Under the pieces are notes generated by a model. The model was given only the letters and a program-made list of their open reading frames with translations. It was not told the DNA's origin and did no database searches. 39,211 bases of DNA from Sedimentibacter sp. (GTDB taxonomy: Bacteria; Bacillota; Clostridia; Tissierellales; Sedimentibacteraceae), in the NCBI GenBank assembly GCA_018436705.1, contig JAHDLA010000017.1:1-39211 (forward strand), in the 5' to 3' direction. Below are positions 34,635 to 39,211 of this stretch, in pieces; positions within the stretch are counted from its first letter, which is position 1, and every line of letters starts with the position of its first letter. Made by a program: the position numbers and the translations under genes.

Positions 34635-35438
34635 ATGTATGATTTAAACAAAATTAATGACTGCCTCAATACGAAAGTAATTGGAAGAACCATAATACAA
34701 TACGATTTGTTGAATTCTACACACTCAAAGGCTAAAAGCATATTTGCAACATGCCCAGACGGAGCTGTTGTATTATGTGAAGATCAGGAGAAATGGCGAG
34801 TAAGAATGGGAAAAGAATGGATGTGCTATCCTGAAAAAAACATCTATTTAAGCATAATTTTAAAGCCCATGGCAAATGTTCATCCTGTATCAAAGTACGA
34901 CGTATTAGCATGCGCATCAATTTGCGAAGCGTTAGATGAGTTGTATGAAATAGACAGCAATATAAAGTGGCCAAATGATATTTTTGTAGGAAGGAACAAG
35001 ATCTCATCAGTAAGCAGTAGCATTGTAGGGAAAAAAAATAAAGTTGATGGAGTTATAATATCACTGGGCATTAATGCGAATATAAATAAAGAAGAATTAA
35101 ATGAAGAGATAAGAGATAAAGCAACATCTTTAATTGTTGAAACCTCTGTGGAAATTGACAGAGAAGCTCTTATAGGGATGACTTTAAACAAGGTAGAGAG
35201 ACATTGCCGAGGACTTGCAAGTGGAGAAGAAAAATCAAGTGCAGTCTGCATTTTTAATAAAAAATCTGTTATTACAGGTAAAAATATTGAAATAATAAAA
35301 AAAGGAAAGAAAACAAAAAGAAAAGTTTATGCAAGAGGAATTGATGAAAAAGGATGGCTTATTGTTATTAATGACAAAGGAAATGAAGAAATATTAAATC
35401 CGGGAGAGACAATTATAACATATGAACAAAATGCTTAA
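34635..35438 (+). CDS. Divergent biotin protein ligase (BirA/BPL catalytic domain)
   Basis: A 267-residue group I type BPL without an N-terminal HTH. Recognisable blocks: YDLLNSTHSKAKSIF, NIYLSIILKP, IKWPNDIFVGRNKI and GVIISLGINANI, with a BPL-C-like tail (NIEIIKKGKKTKRKVYARGI onward to LNPGETIITYEQ). The glycine-rich biotinyl-AMP loop normally written GRGRRGR is replaced by KWRVRMGKEW, and the KLAGILVE block by KISSVSSSIVG. The remaining scaffold is intact. It may be an active but altered ligase or a relative with another ligand. The ATG at 34635 follows GAGGGA; an earlier ATG at 34623 has no ribosome site. Its last 17 bp overlap the dus gene. Confidence 0.75.
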   Translation: MYDLNKINDCLNTKVIGRTIIQYDLLNSTHSKAKSIFATCPDGAVVLCEDQEKWRVRMGKEWMCYPEKNIYLSIILKPMANVHPVSKYDVLACASICEALDELYEIDSNIKWPNDIFVGRNKISSVSSSIVGKKNKVDGVIISLGINANINKEELNEEIRDKATSLIVETSVEIDREALIGMTLNKVERHCRGLASGEEKSSAVCIFNKKSVITGKNIEIIKKGKKTKRKVYARGIDEKGWLIVINDKGNEEILNPGETIITYEQNA

Positions 35439-36411
35439 AATCGGCAGTGTTGAGTTAGCTGCAAATATAGTTCTTGCACCTATGGCAGGAGTAACGGACA
35501 TCACTTATAGGACAATATGCAAAGAAATGGGGGCCAGTCTTGTGTGCACAGAAATGGTAAGTGCAAAAGGGCTGTACTATAAAGATGTTAAAACTAAAAG
35601 GCTTATGAAAATAAATGAGAAAAACCGTCCGGTTTCTCTTCAGATATTTGGAAGCGACCCTGATATAATGGCTTATGTTGTGAATGATTATATAAATAAT
35701 AGGAAGGATATAGATATAATAGATATTAACATGGGATGTCCGACACCTAAAATAGTCAAGAATGGTGATGGAAGCGCTCTGATGAGATCTCCGAAACTGG
35801 CAGGTGAAATAGTAAATAAAATCAAGAAGATTTCCGTAAAGCCTGTTACGGTTAAAATAAGATCTGGGTGGGATTCTAACAATATAAATGCTCCTGAGTT
35901 TGCAAAGGTATTAGAGTATAATGGAGCTGATATGATTGCTGTGCACGGCAGGACAAGAGAGCAATTTTATACGGGAAGAGCTGATTATAATGTAATAAAA
36001 AAAGTAAAAGAAAGTGTAAATATTCCTATCGTGGGAAACGGAGATATATATAGTCCCCAAGATGCTGTGAAAATGTCTGAAGCTACCGGTTGTGACGGAA
36101 TAATGGTTGCGAGAGGCATACTAGGAAATCCGTGGCTTATTATGAATATTGCTAAAATATTTAGCGGAAATGACGACTTTTTTGAACCGACAGCCAAGGA
36201 TAAAATTCAAATGATAAAAAGGCATGCAATGATGCTTGTGGATGAGCTTGACGAAAAGATTGCAATACTTGAAATGAGAAAATTTGCTGCATGGTATATG
36301 AAAGGAATGAAGAATTCCTCAGAGACTAGAAATAAAATAAATAAAATATCGACAGCTGATGATATGCTCGGTGTTTTGAATGAGTATATAAAAGCAATAG
36401 AAGTGTTTTAA
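35422..36411 (+). CDS. dus: tRNA-dihydrouridine synthase
   Basis: A 329-residue FMN enzyme reducing uridine to dihydrouridine in tRNA D-loops. AGVTDITYRTICKEMGASLV, LQIFGSDPD, DINMGCPTPKIVKNGDGSAL (catalytic Cys in MGCP), VKIRSGWD, VHGRTREQFYTGRADYNVI and IVGNGDIYSPQDA are clear DusB-type motifs. ATG at 35422 overlaps the birA homologue; a GGGAGAG site lies before it and ATG 35431 is an alternative. This dusB-lysS neighbourhood is common in Firmicutes. Confidence 0.94.
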   Translation: MNKMLKIGSVELAANIVLAPMAGVTDITYRTICKEMGASLVCTEMVSAKGLYYKDVKTKRLMKINEKNRPVSLQIFGSDPDIMAYVVNDYINNRKDIDIIDINMGCPTPKIVKNGDGSALMRSPKLAGEIVNKIKKISVKPVTVKIRSGWDSNNINAPEFAKVLEYNGADMIAVHGRTREQFYTGRADYNVIKKVKESVNIPIVGNGDIYSPQDAVKMSEATGCDGIMVARGILGNPWLIMNIAKIFSGNDDFFEPTAKDKIQMIKRHAMMLVDELDEKIAILEMRKFAAWYMKGMKNSSETRNKINKISTADDMLGVLNEYIKAIEVF

Positions 36412-36428
36412 AATAGTAAACAAAAATC

Positions 36429-36457
36429 TTGACATTTTTAAGTTCCTTGATTATAAT
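36429..36457 (+). promoter_or_regulatory. Consensus sigma-A promoter upstream of greA
   Basis: TTGACA (36429-36434), 17-bp spacer, TATAAT (36452-36457): a perfect match in both boxes. The leader to greA is about 140 nt and AT-rich, with no recognised RNA element. Confidence 0.88.
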
Positions 36458-36603
36458 GTTCTAATTAATTGAAAGAATTACCATCAAATTATCATATTAT
36501 ATTAAATCTATAATAAAATAGATATACATCATGCTTTATATAATATAATTGATAAAATGCATTAATTTTGTAGAAAGCAACAACATTAAAAGGAGCAATA
36601 ATT

Positions 36604-37074
36604 ATGAGGAATAATGAGACTTTGATTACTGCAGAGGGTTTGGAAGAATTAAAAAACGAATTAGAATTTTTGAAACTCACAAAGAGAAAAGAGATTTCCG
36701 AAAAAATTAAAGTTGCATTGGCATTTGGGGATATAAGTGAAAATGCTGAGTATGACGAAGCAAAAAACGAACAGGCAAACGTTGAAGCGAGAATCGCAAA
36801 AATTGAACAAATGATAAAAAACGTAAAACTTATTAAGACGGGGAAACAAAAAGGAATAATAAGTATAGGTTCAAAGGTTACAATAAAAGATCTGGAATTT
36901 GACGAAACTATGGAATACATAATAGTAGGTTCTGCCGAAGCCGATCCGTTTAAGGGAAAAATATCGAATGTATCACCGTTGGGTAAAGCATTGATCGGGC
37001 AAAAAATTGGGGATATAATTGAAGTTGCATCTCCGGCAGGAGATGTGATAAAATATGAAATACTCACAGTATAA
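36604..37074 (+). CDS. greA: Transcription elongation factor GreA
   Basis: A 156-residue factor that rescues backtracked RNA polymerase by stimulating transcript cleavage. The N-terminal coiled coil (residues about 1-75) carries [16 protein letters not shown] with the acidic tip, and the C-terminal FKBP-like domain ends [29 protein letters not shown] precedes the ATG. It is driven by a consensus promoter and precedes lysS by 42 bp, the usual Firmicute order. Confidence 0.97.
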   Translation: MRNNETLITAEGLEELKNELEFLKLTKRKEISEKIKVALAFGDISENAEYDEAKNEQANVEARIAKIEQMIKNVKLIKTGKQKGIISIGSKVTIKDLEFDETMEYIIVGSAEADPFKGKISNVSPLGKALIGQKIGDIIEVASPAGDVIKYEILTV

Positions 37075-37116
37075 ATGAATTAAAATAATTAAACATATGA
37101 TAAGGTGGTGCTAGTG

Positions 37117-38589
37117 TTGAGTGAACAACAAACTGGAGATTTAAGGCAGGTAAGAGTAGATAAGTTAAAGGATTTAGTAAATGCTGAAAGAGATCCGTAT
37201 AAAATTTCAAAGTATGAAGTAACTTCTAACTCTCAATACATAAAAGACAATTATGAGGAGATGGAAGGAAAAATTGTTTCCGTTGCCGGTAGAATTATGT
37301 CCAAAAGAGGGCAAGGCAAGGTAGGATTTTATGATATACAGGATCATTTGGGCAGAATTCAGATGTTTGCTAAAAAGGACCTAATTGGTGAAGAAGAATA
37401 CAAATGGCTTAAAACTTATGATATAGGAGATATAATAGGTGTTAAGGGAGAGGTCTTCAAAACAAAGACAGGCGAGGTTTCAATTAAAGCTGCAGAAGTT
37501 AAGCTCCTCTCAAAGTCATTACAGACGCTGCCTGAAAAATTTCACGGTTTGAAAGACACAGATTTAAGATATAGACAAAGATATGTTGATTTGATTGTTA
37601 ATCCTGAAATTAAGGATGTATTCATGATGCGTAATAAAATAATAAGAGGCATTAGAGAATACTTGGACGGAGAAGGATATCTGGAAGTTGAAACTCCAAT
37701 TCTCAGCCCTATTGCAGGAGGAGCAAATGCAAGGCCATTTGTAACTCATCACAACACTCTAGATATTGATATGTATATGCGTATTGCTAATGAGCTTTTC
37801 TTAAAGAGGCTTGTAGTCGGCGGTTTAGGCGACGGTGTTTATGAGATGGGCAAAATGTTTAGAAATGAAGGAATGGATGCAAACCATAACCCTGAATATA
37901 CAGCTATGGAAGTGTATAAACCATACGCAGATTTTAATGATATGATGACACTTACTGAAAACATAGTGGCATATGTAGCTAAAAAAGCTAGGGGAACAAC
38001 AAAAATAGAATTCCAGGGAAAGGTAATAGACTTTACGCCTCCATGGAAAAGAGTAAAAATGCAGGATATGGTAAAGGAAGTAACCGGAATAGACTTTGAT
38101 TTGATTAATACCGATGAAGAAGCTATAGAAATTGCAAAACAAAAGGGTATAGAAATTAAGCCTTTGATGACAAGAGGGCATGTAATAAGCGAAATGTTTG
38201 AAGAGTTTTGCGAAGCGTACCTTGAACAACCAACATTTGTAACTCATCATCCTGTTGAGATATCACCTCTTGCAAAGAGAAATACTGAGGATACAAGGCT
38301 TACAGATAGGTTTGAAGCATTTGCGAATACGTGGGAGATTGCTAATGCATTTTCGGAGCTTAATGATCCTATTGACCAGAGAGAAAGATTCGAAGAACAG
38401 CTAAAACAAAAAGAAGCAGGTGACGATGAAGCTCACATGATGGATAATGACTTCATTAATGCAATTGAAGTAGGGCTTCCTCCTACAGGCGGACTTGGGA
38501 TTGGTGTTGATAGAGTAATAATGTTGATTACAGATCAACCGACTATAAGAGATATTATTTTGTTCCCAACAATGAAGCCGATAGATTAG
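37117..38589 (+). CDS. lysS: Lysyl-tRNA synthetase, class II
   Basis: A 490-residue enzyme with an N-terminal OB-fold anticodon domain ([20 protein letters not shown]) and class II core: motif 1 around [20 protein letters not shown], motif 2 [20 protein letters not shown] and motif 3 [20 protein letters not shown]. Start codon is non-ATG: AAGGTGG at 37102-37108 fits TTG 37117 (reading [12 protein letters not shown]) or GTG 37114; an ORF from 37105 would overlap the ribosome site. A strong terminator follows, then the rRNA promoters. Confidence 0.95.
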   Translation: MSEQQTGDLRQVRVDKLKDLVNAERDPYKISKYEVTSNSQYIKDNYEEMEGKIVSVAGRIMSKRGQGKVGFYDIQDHLGRIQMFAKKDLIGEEEYKWLKTYDIGDIIGVKGEVFKTKTGEVSIKAAEVKLLSKSLQTLPEKFHGLKDTDLRYRQRYVDLIVNPEIKDVFMMRNKIIRGIREYLDGEGYLEVETPILSPIAGGANARPFVTHHNTLDIDMYMRIANELFLKRLVVGGLGDGVYEMGKMFRNEGMDANHNPEYTAMEVYKPYADFNDMMTLTENIVAYVAKKARGTTKIEFQGKVIDFTPPWKRVKMQDMVKEVTGIDFDLINTDEEAIEIAKQKGIEIKPLMTRGHVISEMFEEFCEAYLEQPTFVTHHPVEISPLAKRNTEDTRLTDRFEAFANTWEIANAFSELNDPIDQRERFEEQLKQKEAGDDEAHMMDNDFINAIEVGLPPTGGLGIGVDRVIMLITDQPTIRDIILFPTMKPID

Positions 38590-38605
38590 CATAGAAGGTA
38601 ACGTG

Positions 38606-38638
38606 ACAGAGCAGTTAATCTGCTCTGTTTTTATTTTT
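38606..38638 (+). terminator. Intrinsic terminator of lysS
   Basis: ACAGAGCAG (38606-38614) pairs with CTGCTCTGT (38620-38628) around TTAAT, followed by T5-A-T5. It insulates the lysS transcript from the rRNA operon promoters. Confidence 0.93.
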
Positions 38639-38678
38639 GCAGCACACCCATTTGTTAAAAATTACCGCTTAATGTATG

Positions 38679-38707
38679 TTGACAAAAACATGCACCGGTG
38701 GTAAACT
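38679..38707 (+). promoter_or_regulatory. rRNA promoter 1 of 5
   Basis: TTGACA (38679-38684), 17 bp, TAAACT (38702-38707), followed by ATCAAAGCTGTG. Confidence 0.85.
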
Positions 38708-38759
38708 ATCAAAGCTGTGTTTCGCTTGACACAAGTGGAACACAAGAAAATATTGGCAG

Positions 38760-38788
38760 TTGACAATAAGAATAAAATATTGTAAACT
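38760..38788 (+). promoter_or_regulatory. rRNA promoter 2 of 5
   Basis: TTGACA (38760-38765), 17 bp, TAAACT (38783-38788), followed by GCACAAGCTGTCTC. Centre-to-centre 81 bp from promoter 1. Confidence 0.85.
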
Positions 38789-38840
38789 GCACAAGCTGTC
38801 TCAAGAAAGAGACAATAGAAAAAATGGCATAAAAAACTTC

Positions 38841-38869
38841 TTGACAAGCTAAGTCGAACGTGATAAACT
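38841..38869 (+). promoter_or_regulatory. rRNA promoter 3 of 5
   Basis: TTGACA (38841-38846), 17 bp, TAAACT (38864-38869), followed by ATCAAAGTTGTCTC. Preceded by the same ACTTC flank as promoter 4. Confidence 0.88.
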
Positions 38870-38939
38870 ATCAAAGTTGTCTCAAATGACGACACGCAAA
38901 GAAAGAACCAAGAAGCTTGAAAAAAGAAGAAAAAACTTC

Positions 38940-38968
38940 TTGACAAGCAATAATAAACATGATAGACT
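38940..38968 (+). promoter_or_regulatory. rRNA promoter 4 of 5
   Basis: TTGACA (38940-38945), 17 bp, TAGACT (38963-38968), followed by ATATAAGCTGTCTCG. Lies 99 bp after promoter 3. Confidence 0.86.
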
Positions 38969-39022
38969 ATATAAGCTGTCTCGAAAGAGCGGCTGTCAAG
39001 AAAAAATAAATTAAAAAAATTC

Positions 39023-39051
39023 TTGACAAGCTAAAGTGAATGTGATAAACT
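39023..39051 (+). promoter_or_regulatory. rRNA promoter 5 of 5
   Basis: TTGACA (39023-39028), 17 bp, TAAACT (39046-39051), followed by ATCAAAGCTGTCTCGAACGA. Nearest to the 16S gene, about 130 nt upstream. Confidence 0.88.
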
Positions 39052-39103
39052 ATCAAAGCTGTCTCGAACGACAGCGAAGAACCTAGACAATAAAACAGCA
39101 TAA

Positions 39104-39120
39104 GAACCTTTGAGAGTTCA
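39104..39120 (+). promoter_or_regulatory. boxA-like antitermination site in the rRNA leader
   Basis: GAACCTTTGAGAGTTCA resembles the boxA region of Firmicute rRNA leaders (TTCTTTGAAAACT-like). A short hairpin (AAGATA ... TATCTT, about 39152-39173) follows and may be part of the 16S processing stem. Confidence 0.45.
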
Positions 39121-39184
39121 AAGAAAAAAAGAACCAAAGTAAAGAAAGACAAAGATAAGCTAAGCGCTATCTTGAGCAAGAATA

Positions 39185-39211
39185 TAAAACGAGAGTTTGA
39201 TCCTGGCTCAG
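39185..39211 (+). rRNA. rrs: 16S ribosomal RNA, 5' end (partial)
   Basis: The last 20 bases, AGAGTTTGATCCTGGCTCAG, are the universal 27F primer region, E. coli positions 8-27; the mature 5' end is therefore near 39185. The gene continues beyond the window. Confidence 0.97.

Noticed and set aside
36458..36603. Riboswitch or leader peptide in the 140-nt greA leader
   Set aside because: The leader is AT-rich with no stable hairpin, terminator or short ORF with a ribosome site.
38726..38754. Sixth rRNA promoter (TTGACA then AATATT)
   Set aside because: The -35 is perfect but the -10 differs from all others; kept only as a possible decayed copy.
38662..39179. Two minus-strand ORFs with repeated ETxLIVYHxxxSLS peptides
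   Set aside because: The peptide repeats are just the reverse reading of the tandem rRNA promoters; no ribosome sites and no protein family.
1..39211. CRISPR array, tRNA genes, intact transposase or phage genes
   Set aside because: None seen on reading both strands; the only repeated units are the promoter array and paired hairpins.

Overview
The window is AT-rich, Gram-positive-type DNA (strong AGGAGG ribosome binding sites, sigma-A promoters with 17-bp spacers, intrinsic terminators). It looks like an anaerobic, amino-acid-fermenting Clostridia/Tissierellia-type bacterium of the Stickland kind. The main evidence is a complete D-proline reductase (prd) locus read partly by UGA-selenocysteine recoding, next to the end of a formate-tetrahydrofolate ligase gene, a SAM-I riboswitch and a GlgC/GlgD-type glycogen operon. 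I cannot name the species.

Layout. 1-181: 3' end of fhs. 408-11070 (+): an ornithine cyclodeaminase/mu-crystallin family enzyme, the sigma-54 activator PrdR, then prdC, prdA, a small conserved ORF, prdB, prdD, prdE, the proline racemase prdF and a TauE/SafE-type membrane protein. A -24/-12 promoter precedes prdC, and two dyads that look like PrdR enhancer sites lie 95-220 bp upstream of it. Both prdC and prdB contain an in-frame UGA followed by a SECIS-like hairpin; naive ORF calling truncates PrdC and splits PrdB. 11415-14706 (-): a SEC-C motif protein and a large exported phosphodiester-glycosidase-domain protein. 14905-16363 (+): promoter, SAM-I riboswitch with terminator, metK. 16436-27843: malQ (+) converging on a six-gene minus-strand glycogen operon, glgB-glgC-glgD-glgA-glgP-GH13 amylase.

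28036-30507 (+): a MerR-type regulator with two DNA-binding heads, an ABC-2 transporter pair and a degraded cysteine-rich KTR-type fragment, which looks like an acquired cassette. 30565-33344 (-): GntR (YtrA-type) regulator, ABC ATPase, permease and a DUF4097-type lipoprotein. 33397-38638 (+): a class V aminotransferase, a divergent biotin ligase homologue, a dihydrouridine synthase, greA and lysS. 38679-39211 (+): an rRNA operon leader with five near-identical tandem promoters, ending inside the first bases of 16S rRNA.

How it works together. Proline (possibly partly made by the OCD-family enzyme) is racemised by PrdF and reduced by the PrdA/PrdB selenoenzyme to 5-aminovalerate, with electrons delivered through PrdC; PrdR and sigma-54 would switch the genes on. 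PrdD and PrdE together look like a PrdA paralogue that is split into two genes exactly at the position where PrdA is cleaved to make its pyruvoyl group. The glycogen block covers synthesis, branching, phosphorolysis and maltodextrin recycling. I saw no CRISPR array, tRNA gene or intact insertion sequence.
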